Shown: positions 19,299-27,682 of the stretch, piece after piece
Numbering within the stretch: position 1 is the stretch's first letter
Layout of the letters: the number at the start of each line of letters is the position of its first letter
Origin: Acanthococcus lagerstroemiae
Taxonomy: Eukaryota; Arthropoda; Insecta; Hemiptera; Eriococcidae
Assembly (NCBI GenBank): GCA_031841125.1
Contig: JAJSSI010000011.1
Span: 620,001 to 684,000 of the forward strand
Length of the DNA stretch: 64,000 nucleotides
Reading direction: 5' to 3'
Translations under genes and position numbers: made by a program
Notes under the pieces: model-generated
What the model saw: the letters and a program-made list of their open reading frames with translations, nothing else
The model's database searches: none
Told to the model about the DNA's origin: nothing

Positions 19299-20578
19299 GA
19301 TTTTAAACGGCGTGTTACAGATTGTTGATGAGCTGTCAATCCTTCGGCCTGAGCCATGATTTCTATCGTTGCCGAAAGGTTTTGCAATCCTTCTTTTGAG
19401 AGCTCCTGAAAGGTGATGTTTTTAACAAAACTTTCTATCGATAAACCGCTGTATGCTCTGGCATAACCGTTAGTAGGTAGGGTGTGATTGGTGCCTGAAG
19501 CATAGTCTCCGGCGCTTTCGGGAGAAAAATTTCCCAAAAAAACTGAACCTGCGTTTTTTACTTTATCAATCCATTCTTGAGAATTTTTACAATTGATGAT
19601 CAAATGTTCCGGCGCATATGTGTTGATCAACTCCATACCTTCCTCTAAATTTTTAACAATGAGGATACGGCTATTCCTTAGCGCTTCTAAAGCTATGGAT
19701 TTTCTTGGTAGCTCTGCTATTTGCTCTTTTAGATGATCCGCCACTTGCTCAGACCAATTCTTTTGATCACTTATCAGTAAGACCTGACTGTCTCTCCCAT
19801 GCTCAGCTTGAGAGAGCAGATCAGCGGCAACGTAAGCAGGCGTAGCGCTGGCGTCGGCCAGTATGGCCAGTTCTGAAGGGCCGGCAGGCATATCTATAGC
19901 TATGCCTTCTTGCGCGATGAGCTCTTTAGCCTTAGTTACATAGGCATTTCCCGGGCCAAAAACTTTATATACCGACGGAATACTTTCAGTTCCGTAAGCC
20001 ATGGCGGCAATAGCTTGCGCGCCGCCTACTTTGTATATTTTTTTAATCCCCAACATCTCGGCGGCACATAAAATAGCAGAGGATAGTTTCCCTTGTTTAT
20101 CCGGCGGACTGCATAGCACGATGTCTTGACAACCTGCCAGTTGTGCAGGAATGCCTAACATAAGTACGGTAGAAAAAAGAGGCGCAGACCCCCCGGGAAT
20201 ATACAAACCTACTTTTTCAATCGGTAGACTTTTTCTCCAACATCGCACACCGGCTATAGTCTCTATAACCGGCTCTTTGTGGATTTGACTCTGATGAAAG
20301 CGCTTAATATTCCTGGATGCCTCCAAGAGCGATTTTTTCAGCGTTTCGGGTATCTTTTTTTGAGCTTCATCGATTTCTTTTTCGCTAATTTGAAAATGTT
20401 TTAGGTATATTCCGTCCCATTGTTCGGTATATTTTCTTAGCGCCTTATCGCCATAAGTTTTTACATCTTTAAGTATAGGCTGTACTTTTTCGGCAAATTT
20501 TTTAGTTGTTTGACTGGGCCTTTTGATGAGTTCAAGCCATTTTTCCTTGGAAGGATGAAGATAAAAGGGAATTTCCAT
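19295..20578 (-). CDS. hisD: Histidinol dehydrogenase
   Basis: HisD oxidises L-histidinol to L-histidine in two NAD-dependent steps, using a zinc ion. The 427 residues contain VGLYIPGGSAPLFSTVLML, VFGPGNAYVTKAKELI, IDMPAGPSELAILADASA, the catalytic AEHGRDSQVLLIS region, and NTYAPEHLIINC with the general-base Glu-His. It is preceded by hisG with a 14-base gap. Confidence 0.97.
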   Translation of the reverse strand: MEIPFYLHPSKEKWLELIKRPSQTTKKFAEKVQPILKDVKTYGDKALRKYTEQWDGIYLKHFQISEKEIDEAQKKIPETLKKSLLEASRNIKRFHQSQIHKEPVIETIAGVRCWRKSLPIEKVGLYIPGGSAPLFSTVLMLGIPAQLAGCQDIVLCSPPDKQGKLSSAILCAAEMLGIKKIYKVGGAQAIAAMAYGTESIPSVYKVFGPGNAYVTKAKELIAQEGIAIDMPAGPSELAILADASATPAYVAADLLSQAEHGRDSQVLLISDQKNWSEQVADHLKEQIAELPRKSIALEALRNSRILIVKNLEEGMELINTYAPEHLIINCKNSQEWIDKVKNAGSVFLGNFSPESAGDYASGTNHTLPTNGYARAYSGLSIESFVKNITFQELSKEGLQNLSATIEIMAQAEGLTAHQQSVTRRLKS

Positions 20579-20592
20579 GGAATACCGTATGT

Positions 20593-21447
20593 TTATGGAA
20601 TCATTTTTTTAATCGGCAGTACCAATAAATCTTGCGCACCATATGCTTTGAGTCTTTCTATACTATCCCAAAGGTTTTTTTCTTCAATCACAGTATGCAC
20701 TGCCGTCCAATTCGGATCGGCTAAGGGCAACACGGTGGGACTTTTTTCTCCGGAAAGGAAATTCAAGATATTTTCTAAATATTCATTAGATACATTTAGC
20801 ATCACATATTTATTATTTCTAGCTCTTTTAACAGCTTGAATACGAAAGCACAGCCGCTCTGCCAGGGATTTTCTTGGAAATTTCATACTTTGAGAAGCCA
20901 CCAACAGGGCTTCGGATTTTAGAATTGTTTCTATTTCACGAAGGCCGTTTATAAAAAGTGTTCCGCCACTGCTTACCAAATCACAAATCGCATCGGATAA
21001 ACCGATACCCGGTGCAATCTCCACAGCTCCGCTGATGGTGTGGATATCTGCCTGAATTTTCTTTTCATCTAAAAATTTTTTCAGAATGTTAGGATAGCTC
21101 GTAGCGATGCATTTCCCGGAAAGATCTTCAAAAGTTTGGTAATCAGAGTTTTTGGGTACGGCGATAGATAATCTACAGCGTCCGAAACCGAGTTTTTCTT
21201 TAATCTTGAGTTTTCTCTTTTTTTCCAGGATCACATTTTCTCCGACAATACCCAAATCGACAATATTCTCTTCTAGATATTGAGGAATATCGTCATCACG
21301 TAAAAAAAACACTTCCAAAGGAAAATTTAAGGCACTACTATTGAGTCGTTGGCTTAAATTCATATCGATCCCGCAGTCTTTAAGAAGTTTGATAGAATCC
21401 TCGTGCAGACGACCGGATTTTTGTAAGGCTATTCTGAGACGCTCCAT
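20593..21447 (-). CDS. hisG: ATP phosphoribosyltransferase, long form
   Basis: HisG joins PRPP and ATP in the first, feedback-controlled step of histidine synthesis. The 284 residues are the long form, with a C-terminal ACT-like regulatory domain (from about 215, ANNKYVMLNVSNEYLENIL-like region), so HisZ is not needed. Markers are RLRIALQKSGRLHEDSIKLL, DLGIVGENVIL, ATSYPNILKKFL and the PRPP loop EIAPGIGLSDAICDLVSSGG. Its ATG lies seven bases after the U-rich tail of an attenuator terminator, so expression should depend on readthrough. Confidence 0.97.
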   Translation of the reverse strand: MERLRIALQKSGRLHEDSIKLLKDCGIDMNLSQRLNSSALNFPLEVFFLRDDDIPQYLEENIVDLGIVGENVILEKKRKLKIKEKLGFGRCRLSIAVPKNSDYQTFEDLSGKCIATSYPNILKKFLDEKKIQADIHTISGAVEIAPGIGLSDAICDLVSSGGTLFINGLREIETILKSEALLVASQSMKFPRKSLAERLCFRIQAVKRARNNKYVMLNVSNEYLENILNFLSGEKSPTVLPLADPNWTAVHTVIEEKNLWDSIERLKAYGAQDLLVLPIKKMIP

Positions 21448-21454
21448 AAGTTAT

Positions 21455-21490
21455 TAAAAACAATAAAAGCCTACCTTTTTCGGTAAGCTT
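21455..21490 (-). terminator. his attenuator terminator hairpin
   Basis: On the minus strand AAGCTTACC pairs with GGTAGGCTT across a GAAAAA loop (21467-21490), a nine-pair stem with one G-U, followed by TTATTGTTTTTAA. It sits between the leader peptide stop and the hisG ATG, the expected place for segments 3:4 of an attenuator. Confidence 0.85.
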
Positions 21491-21550
21491 CTGTAAAATA
21501 TTCAATGTATATAAAAACTATATTACAAGCAATTACCGATAGTTTCGGTG
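21465..21550 (-). promoter_or_regulatory. Histidine operon attenuation region
   Basis: Four pairing segments are visible on the minus strand. Segment 1 ACCGA (21545-21549) follows directly after the His codons and can pair with TCGGT in segment 2 (21535-21539). CGGTAA of segment 2 (21533-21538) is an exact complement of TTACCG in the 5' arm of the terminator (21481-21486). Ribosome stalling at the His codons would cover segment 1 and free segment 2 to form the antiterminator. When His-tRNA is abundant, 1:2 and the terminator form. The mechanism is inferred from the classic his attenuator model. Confidence 0.8.
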
Positions 21551-21591
21551 AAATGATGATGCGTGTAGTAGATGTAGCATTGTTTTGTCAT
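21523..21591 (-). CDS. hisL: his operon leader peptide
   Basis: A 22-residue reading frame, MTKQCYIYYTHHHFTETIGN ending Cys-Leu, with three consecutive CAT His codons (11-13) and no other Met. It is followed by the attenuator hairpins and hisG. The His run placed just before segment 1 of the RNA switch is the reason for calling it a real gene. Confidence 0.82.
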   Translation of the reverse strand: MTKQCYIYYTHHHFTETIGNCL

Positions 21592-21601
21592 TGATTAAGC
21601 G

Positions 21602-21609
21602 CAAATGTA
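21602..21609 (-). promoter_or_regulatory. Candidate -7 box for the his operon
   Basis: TACATTTG on the minus strand, an exact TAnnTTTG match, with only 10 bases to the leader-peptide ATG. If correct, the transcript would have a 5' end only a few bases before the leader start. Confidence 0.45.
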
Positions 21610-22194
21610 TAAAATATTTTCGTACTCGGAAGATTTGTTTTTATGGATCAAAAAAATCAATGCTTTTTTAAAATCTTTATTTAATTCCCGAGTTTACAAA
21701 TCTGAGGAATATTCTCCGGAGTCTTTTTTAAGGTGTTTTTTTTGTCAGATCATAATCTTTTTATGTACTCTTAATAAATGTCTTTCAAAATATTTTCTCT
21801 ACAGAAGTATTCCTTTACTTGGATAAGTACTGAAATGATCTTCACTTTCAAGCGACCTTCTTTAAAGAAATTAAGAATAGATTTCTGGCATTTGATTTAA
21901 TTTTTTAACAAAAGGAATTTAAATTTATATAATCTTTAATGTCAATTATTTAATACAAAACAATAGCGAGTTTAAGTTCTTATGTTTTTTACTGGTTATA
22001 AGTCGTTCATAAAACAAAAATATAGAAAAGAGAATGACTTTTATTATAAACCCCAATATATTCAGGTAAAAAGAATTTTACCTGAAGTATTGAATCTCTT
22101 ATAAAATGCATATTGATAAAAAGATACTTATTGTTAAACTTATAGGTATTTATGGAATCCTAAAGATGAAAATTTCGAAAAAATTCTATATTAC
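21610..22194. other. AT-rich intergenic stretch, no gene recognised
   Basis: About 580 bases between the his promoter and the dead antiporter. The only open frame, 73 codons from 21605 on the plus strand, is Phe/Ser/Leu-rich, matches nothing I know and overlaps the his promoter box. It is not called as a gene. Confidence 0.5.
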
Positions 22195-23741
22195 ATGAAA
22201 ACCTGCTAATTTTAATAGGCCTTCTCGTAGCCGTCTTTTTGCTAGTAATGCTTGGCGAAAAGCCTTCGTATCTCTTATCCGATATTTTTGGTTCTCAGTG
22301 CACTAAATTATAAGTCTTATTCCAGGCATTCCTCTCCATTGAGATCACTCCCGATATGATTTTCCTGATTTTCCTTCCTCCTTTGCTTTACGAGGCTCCC
22401 TGGTTTACTTCATGGAAAGATTTTTGGAAATGGAAGCATCGATACTGTTCCTTGCTTTCGGTTTAGTTTTTTTTTACATCATGGATCGTTGCCTATATTT
22501 CATATCTTCTCATACCAGGTTTCACCCTGGTATTGGGGTTTTTATTAGGCGCTATTGTTTCTCCTCCGGATGCCGTAGCATCTACTTCTTGTTTAAAAAA
22601 TTTAAAAATACCCAGACGACTCAATACTATTAGGGAGAGATCCTTGTAAAGGACACCTCAAGCTTGATTGTTTTCAAATTTGTCTTGATAGCGATCTTAT
22701 CAGAAACTTTCGTTTTTCATAAATCAGCGGTAGATTTTTTCATGGTGACTTTTATGGGAATCTTTCTTGGGGTAGCTTTGGGTTATGTTCTTTATATCGT
22801 TCATCGCTGGTTCCATACCGGTCCGAATATCAATACAGCTTTTACATTGATAACCCCTTACGCTCTATGTATCTTACTTCCAAGCAACTGGGTTGTTCAG
22901 GGGTTATGGCGATAGTAAGCGAAGGTTTATTTCTTCTGATTACAGCAATCAATTTTTAGATCACAGTACACGTATACAAGCTTTAGGCGTTTGGGATACT
23001 TTGATTTTTCTTTTAAACGGCTTAGTTTTTATACCCATAGGTTTGGAGTTGCCTTTCATCATTAAAGAGTTAAAAAGTCATTCTATAATTCAAGCTATGG
23101 GTTACGGGCTACTTATAAGCTTGGTGATCATCTTCATCCGTATTCTGTATGTTTTCTTTATTGCTCTTCTCACGCGAAGGCTGAGCAAAAAAATACGTTC
23201 CACAGAACCGAACGTCGGCTGGCGCGAGCTTATCATCGTTGGTTGGGCCGGTATGCGTGGAGTAGTGTCTTTAGCTACCACCTTATATGTGTTCCTTTTT
23301 ATTAAGTGCTGGAGAGAAATTTCCGCAGCGAGATCTTATACTTTTTATCTCCTTTACAGTAATTCTTATAACTCTGGTTTTTCAGGAACTCACGCTTCCT
23401 ATTCTTGTAAAGAGAAACAAGACACAATGATTCATTTAAAATTGATAAAGTCAGGTCTCAAATATTTGCAGGAGAAATATTCTTCAGAAATAACGCGTAA
23501 TCCACTGATTGAGAATTTGAAAAATCACCTGAAAAATGAATCATTTTATATAAATAATCAACTCAATTCTTCAGAAAATAGTAAAGAGGAGATAAAATTG
23601 TACCAACAGGTATATACTGAGCTGATTTCTGTTCAGCGACAAGAGCTTCGGTTGTTTAAAAAAGATTTTAATGATGAGGTAATTCGCAAAAAAGAAATGC
23701 GACTGGATCTTGAAAAGCAAAAATTTCATCCTAACCTTTAG
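22195..23741 (+). pseudogene. CPA1-family Na+/H+ antiporter, multiply frameshifted
   Basis: Intact relatives are 10-12-helix cation/proton exchangers with a cytoplasmic tail. The opening NLLILIGLLVAVFLLVML is out of frame with the nearest ATG. Helix blocks follow in order but in different frames: ITPDMIFLIFLPPLLYEAPW, LGFLLGAIVSPPDAVAS (the ion-binding region), LVKDTSSLIVFKFVLIAI, LGVWDTLIFLLNGLVFIPIG, and WRELIIVGWAGMRGVVSLA, which is diagnostic for this family. The tail of about 100 residues, ending LEKQKFHPNL at 23741, is open. Several frameshifts and stops rule out a functional transporter. A different antiporter at 45963-47192 is intact. Confidence 0.85.
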
Positions 23742-23895
23742 AGTGTAATCTTTGTATTCTTTTTATCTTTATAAAAGTTTCCTTTAGTGAAAAATCTTAT
23801 GCGCTAACAAAATTTTGAAATGATTATTCCATTTAATCGATTTTGTGAGCCTTATTTAAAAATATTTATAAAAGAAACAAAAATTTCCTACTAAG

Positions 23896-23977
23896 TGCGG
23901 GTGAAGGGACTCGAACCCCCACACCTTGCGGCACCAGATCCTAAGTCTGGCGTGTCTACCAATTCCACCACACCCGC
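23896..23977 (-). tRNA. tRNA-Leu (anticodon TAG)
   Basis: On the minus strand GCGGGTG (5') pairs with CACCCGC (3') in the acceptor stem. The anticodon arm is CCAGA-CTTAGGA-TCTGG, giving anticodon TAG. A long variable arm and the T-loop GGTTCGAGTCC are present. CCA is not encoded. It reads codon CTA and, with wobble, other CTN codons. Confidence 0.95.
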
Positions 23978-24026
23978 TGAAATCGCTGCAAATATAGAAA
24001 GTTTTTTTTCTATCTGTAAGAGACGA

Positions 24027-25577
24027 TTAATTCTTATAAGAGAATAGTATCTTATTGTCTCTGTCAACTATTTTATATTCAAGATACTTAAACGAGTCTC
24101 TGGGAATAATTTTGATCCATTTTTTGTGTTTTAAAAACCATTTTTGTTGTTTCGAGGGCCATCCTTTCCTGAGATAGGCAGCTATGAATGGATGCGTATA
24201 TAAGATAATACTTTTATGATTTTCCTTTATAAAATTATCGAGAATGGATTCTATGCGATAAATATGCGCTGTCGGAGCCTCTACCTCATCATTTTTGTTA
24301 GGATTCTCCTCGGAAGTTTCTATATTTAGCTCCGGGCGCACTCTTTGTCGGGTCAATTGTATTAATCCAAATTTGCTCGGCGGTAAAATTTTATATTTAG
24401 CCCGATCATTTTTCATTTCCTCCTTGAGATGCTCATAGAGTTTTTTTCGGTGCTCGGCTTCAGCCATATCGATAAAGTCTATCACGACAATCCCGCCCAT
24501 ATCCCTTAAACGCAATTGCCTGGCAATTTCACTGGCTGCCAGAACATTGACCTCTAGCGCCACGTTTTCCTGTTTGTTTTTGATATGCGCCCCCATCCCG
24601 CTGTTCACATCGATTACATGTAGAGCTTCGGTATGCTCTATCACCAGATAAGCGCCCTTAGCTAAGGGGACATTTTTCCCAAGTGAAACTTTCATCTGTC
24701 GTTCAATGCCGAATTTCTCGAAAATAGGCACCTCTTTGTCACGATAATGTTTTACGATATCAGTCTTATCGGGAGCGATGGTATAGAGATAAGCGGTCAT
24801 TTCATCACAAAGATCTTCATCATCACAAACAACAGAAGTAAATTCATCGTTAAAAAGATCTCTCAGAATCAACGAAGCCTTGTCCATTTCACGCATTACC
24901 CTGGACGGCGGATTCTTTCTTCTCAGATTCTTGAGCGTATTTTTCCACTTATTGATTAAATAAAGTAAGTCAGCTTCAAGGGCTTCAGTTTTTTTATTGC
25001 TCGCTACGGTGCGAATGATTATACCGAAGCCTTTAGGTTTTGTTTTCTGCATAAGAGAAATCAGGAGCTCTCTTTCTTTACGGTCTTTTATTTTTTTCGA
25101 AACAGAAATCCTATCAGCGAAAGGTATCAAAATCAGATATCGGCCCGCCAATGAAATCTCTGAAGTCAGCCTGGGTCCCTTGTTTGAGATAGATTCTTTG
25201 ATAATCTGGATCAATATTTTTTGCCCGTTCTGCAGTACTTCTCCTATATGGCCGTATTTATTGATTCGTTCTTCCAGTATACAACCTTGATTGTCATATG
25301 ATTGTTGTAGATTTTTGTTGAGTGATAAGAACTTTAAGAACGACTTAAGTTGGGGACCGAGGTCGTGGTAGTGAAGAAAGGCATCTTTTGTGCATCCAAT
25401 ATCTACAAAAGCCGCGTTGAGACCTTGTGCTATTTTTTTAATCCTTCCAAGGTAAATGTCTCCTACCAGAAAATTCTGATCATTGCTCTGACGATGTATT
25501 TCCGATAATTTTCCGTTTTCAAGAATGGTAACAACTACGTCCTTATCATTCGTTTGTACAATTAATTCTTTACTCAT
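24027..25577 (-). CDS. rng: Ribonuclease G
   Basis: An RNase E/G family endoribonuclease for rRNA maturation and mRNA decay. The 516 residues start MSKELIVQTNDKDVVVTILE. An S1 RNA-binding domain spans about 36-130 (VGDIYLGRIKKIAQGLNAAF). The magnesium ligands are Asp323 in HVIDVNSGMG and Asp367 in GGIVVIDFIDM, with the usual spacing of about 44. The zinc-link cysteines of RNase E are absent and LIQLTRQRVRP is present, so RNase G fits best. It lies downstream of the tiny basic protein and HU on the same strand, probably as one unit. Confidence 0.94.
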   Translation of the reverse strand: MSKELIVQTNDKDVVVTILENGKLSEIHRQSNDQNFLVGDIYLGRIKKIAQGLNAAFVDIGCTKDAFLHYHDLGPQLKSFLKFLSLNKNLQQSYDNQGCILEERINKYGHIGEVLQNGQKILIQIIKESISNKGPRLTSEISLAGRYLILIPFADRISVSKKIKDRKERELLISLMQKTKPKGFGIIIRTVASNKKTEALEADLLYLINKWKNTLKNLRRKNPPSRVMREMDKASLILRDLFNDEFTSVVCDDEDLCDEMTAYLYTIAPDKTDIVKHYRDKEVPIFEKFGIERQMKVSLGKNVPLAKGAYLVIEHTEALHVIDVNSGMGAHIKNKQENVALEVNVLAASEIARQLRLRDMGGIVVIDFIDMAEAEHRKKLYEHLKEEMKNDRAKYKILPPSKFGLIQLTRQRVRPELNIETSEENPNKNDEVEAPTAHIYRIESILDNFIKENHKSIILYTHPFIAAYLRKGWPSKQQKWFLKHKKWIKIIPRDSFKYLEYKIVDRDNKILFSYKN

Positions 25578-25654
25578 TATTTTTTTAGCCCATGAATTAA
25601 GGAAAAAACCAGCGCCTAAGTGGGGAGACTAGTTTTTCATTAACAAAGGGTCGT

Positions 25655-25744
25655 TTATTTCTTTTTATGCCTGTTTTGCCTGCTTCTTTTCTTTCTTTTA
25701 TGTGTGGCGATCTTGCGCTTCTTTCTTTTCTTTCCGTTAGGCAT
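25655..25744 (-). CDS. 29-residue highly basic protein, probable small ribosomal protein
   Basis: The frame MPNGKKRKKRKIATHKRKKR continues for nine more basic residues to a stop; about two thirds of the chain is Lys, Arg or His. I know near-identical 29-30-residue proteins throughout Bacteroidota, usually annotated as AURKAIP1/COX24 (mS38/bS22-like) small-subunit proteins, so a structural role in the ribosome is likely. It is far below usual gene-calling length. It sits between HU and rng on the same strand, which fits a ribosome-related expression unit. The exact ribosomal name is uncertain. Confidence 0.8.
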   Translation of the reverse strand: MPNGKKRKKRKIATHKRKKRSRQNRHKKK

Positions 25745-25772
25745 GGATAGGAATTTAATCGGTTATATTAAT

Positions 25773-26066
25773 TTATTTTTTAACGGACACGTTATTTTTT
25801 ACGGACTCTTTTAGCTCTTTGGCAGGTTTGAAAACAGGGGTGTTATAGGATGGGATGGTAATAGCCACTCCTTTTGAGATGTTACGTGCGGTTTTCTCGG
25901 CACGTTCTTTAACGATGAATGAGCCGAAACCCCTGTAATAAAAATTTTCTCCTGAATTAAGGCAATTTTTAGTTTCTTCGATGAAAGTTTTTATGACGAT
26001 TTTTACTTCTTGTTTCCCAAGACCAACTTTTTCTGAAATTATGTCAATTATATCTGCTTTTGTCAT
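25773..26066 (-). CDS. HU-family DNA-binding protein
   Basis: A histone-like dimer that bends DNA. The 97 residues start MTKADIIDIISEKVGLGKQE. The beta-arm region YYRGFGSFIVKERAEKTARN with the following PSYNTPVFKPAKELKE matches HU/IHF. The C-terminal tail is short and basic. It could not be assigned to HU-alpha, HU-beta or IHF by eye. It is the first gene of a probable HU-small basic protein-rng unit. Confidence 0.94.
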   Translation of the reverse strand: MTKADIIDIISEKVGLGKQEVKIVIKTFIEETKNCLNSGENFYYRGFGSFIVKERAEKTARNISKGVAITIPSYNTPVFKPAKELKESVKNNVSVKK

Positions 26067-26151
26067 ATCTCGTCAATTAATAAAAAAATTCATTTGAATA
26101 ATCAATTGCCTTGTTCACCTTTGTACAGGGAACACACTGAAATTGAGATGC

Positions 26152-26159
26152 CAAATATA
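26152..26159 (-). promoter_or_regulatory. Candidate -7 box for the HU-rng unit
   Basis: TATATTTG on the minus strand, an exact consensus match, but 85 bases upstream of the HU ATG, a longer leader than for other genes here. Confidence 0.3.
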
Positions 26160-26189
26160 CCAAATTTTTATAAACCTTTTTAAGGCCAC

Positions 26190-27233
26190 ATGTATTTAAA
26201 TTTTGAAAAAATTTTGCTTAACTGGTATGAAAAACATAAACGAGAGCTTCCCTGGAGACGTGCCTCTGATCCTTATCGTATTTGGATTTCAGAAATTATT
26301 TTACAACAAACCCGGGTAGCACAAGGCTGTGATTATTATCTGAATTTTATCAAAAAATTTCCTGACATAGAAACGCTTGCCAATGCTCAAGAAGAAGAAA
26401 TTCTTAAGATTTGGGAAGGTTTAGGATATTACGGTCGTGCCCGCAATATTCATTTTAGCGCTCGTTTAATTGTTCAAGAAAGAGGAGGTATTTTTCCTGA
26501 CACTTATAAATCTTTGTTACACCTTAAAGGGATAGGTCCTTATACGGCGGCGGCTATAGCCTCTATATGCTTTAAAGAACCTGTTCCGGCTATAGATGGA
26601 AACGCGTATAGACTTTTTGCACGCTATTTCGGTATCAAAACCAATATTGCATTAAGTAAAGCCGCTTCAGAGTTCTTTGAACTGGCTCTTAAGTTTATTT
26701 CAAAGGATCGTCCGGGAGATTTTAACCAAGCGGTTATGGAAATCGGTGCTTTAATTTGTACGCCGAAAAGCCCTGAATGCAACTCTTGTCCTTTAAAATC
26801 ATCATGTTTCGCTTTCCTTAAAGGAGAGACAAATAACTTACCCGTTAAAGAAAAAAAGCTCTATAAACGTGAAAGATTTTTTTATTATCTTCACGTCAAA
26901 TCACCACAAGGAATATGGATTAAAAAAAGGGAAAAAGAAGATATATGGCAAGGCTTGTATGAATTTCCATGTATTAAATCGACTGAAAGGCTCTCTGATG
27001 ATCAAATTGGCAAAGGCTTTTTAGATAAGTTCAATCTATCTGGCGTGTTTTTAGAAAGTACAACACGCAAACTTACCCATCAATATTTAAAAATCGAATT
27101 TTGGCAGGTAACCCTAAGGGTGTTTTGCGTCGAGAAATTAAAAAACAGAGGATTTATACAGACTAAAGAATTTGCCCTATACCCATTTCCGCGTCCTATA
27201 AAGAGTTTTTTAGAAAGAGATGATTGTGTTTAA
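26190..27233 (+). CDS. mutY: A/G-specific adenine glycosylase
   Basis: MutY removes adenine mispaired with 8-oxoguanine. The 347 residues have the general-acid Glu35 in SEIILQQTRVAQG, the helix-hairpin-helix LKGIGPYTAAAIASICF and catalytic Asp136 in PAIDGNAYRLFARYFG. The [4Fe-4S] cluster ligands are Cys190, 197, 200 and 206. The C-terminal NUDIX-like domain that recognises 8-oxoG follows (IWQGLYEFPCIKS). Intact and normal in length. ssb follows 39 bases downstream. Confidence 0.96.
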   Translation: MYLNFEKILLNWYEKHKRELPWRRASDPYRIWISEIILQQTRVAQGCDYYLNFIKKFPDIETLANAQEEEILKIWEGLGYYGRARNIHFSARLIVQERGGIFPDTYKSLLHLKGIGPYTAAAIASICFKEPVPAIDGNAYRLFARYFGIKTNIALSKAASEFFELALKFISKDRPGDFNQAVMEIGALICTPKSPECNSCPLKSSCFAFLKGETNNLPVKEKKLYKRERFFYYLHVKSPQGIWIKKREKEDIWQGLYEFPCIKSTERLSDDQIGKGFLDKFNLSGVFLESTTRKLTHQYLKIEFWQVTLRVFCVEKLKNRGFIQTKEFALYPFPRPIKSFLERDDCV

Positions 27234-27240
27234 ATTTACA

Positions 27241-27248
27241 TAATTTTG
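27241..27248 (+). promoter_or_regulatory. Candidate -7 box for ssb-gldE-gldD
   Basis: TAATTTTG, an exact TAnnTTTG match just after the mutY stop, with 24 bases to the ssb ATG. Confidence 0.4.
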
Positions 27249-27272
27249 GCAATAAATACCCAATAGATTCTG

Positions 27273-27668
27273 ATGGATAAGACGTTAAATAAAGCGATGC
27301 TCATCGGAGAGATAACTGATGAAGTAAAAACGCATTACATAAGTGAAAATCATCCTATTGCGCGCTTTCATTTGATGACCGCCGAGACTTTCTACAGCAT
27401 TGAAAAAAAAAAGCATTTTGTCCATCGCGAATGGCATAATATTTTCGTCAGAAACAATCTTGCCGAGCGTTGTCAGAGACAATTAAAAAAAGGAGATAAG
27501 ATTTTCCTTGAAGGAAGTATTCGCAATAAAAAATGGAATGAACAAGGCCAGATACGTTCCTTCGTTGAGATCCATGCAGATCGTATTATACGATTCGAAA
27601 GAAACTCTGACAACTCTGACATCTCAGATGATGTGTTTTCTGAAGAAAAAGAAGTATTGGATGCTTAA
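27273..27668 (+). CDS. ssb: Single-stranded DNA-binding protein
   Basis: An OB-fold protein coating single-stranded DNA in replication and repair. The 131 residues include NKAMLIGEITDEVKTHYI, REWHNIFVRNNLAERC and GDKIFLEGSIRNKKWNEQGQ, all in the expected order. The C-terminus is acidic but short and does not end in the usual DIPF-type tip (it ends SEEKEVLDA), so partner binding may differ. gldE starts 15 bases downstream; mutY-ssb-gldE-gldD is a common gene order in Bacteroidota. Confidence 0.93.
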   Translation: MDKTLNKAMLIGEITDEVKTHYISENHPIARFHLMTAETFYSIEKKKHFVHREWHNIFVRNNLAERCQRQLKKGDKIFLEGSIRNKKWNEQGQIRSFVEIHADRIIRFERNSDNSDISDDVFSEEKEVLDA

Positions 27669-27682
27669 TTAAACATAATTTT

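Noticed and set aside
21605..21826. 73-codon plus-strand ORF next to the his promoter
   Set aside because: No similarity, skewed Phe/Ser composition and overlap with the his promoter box.
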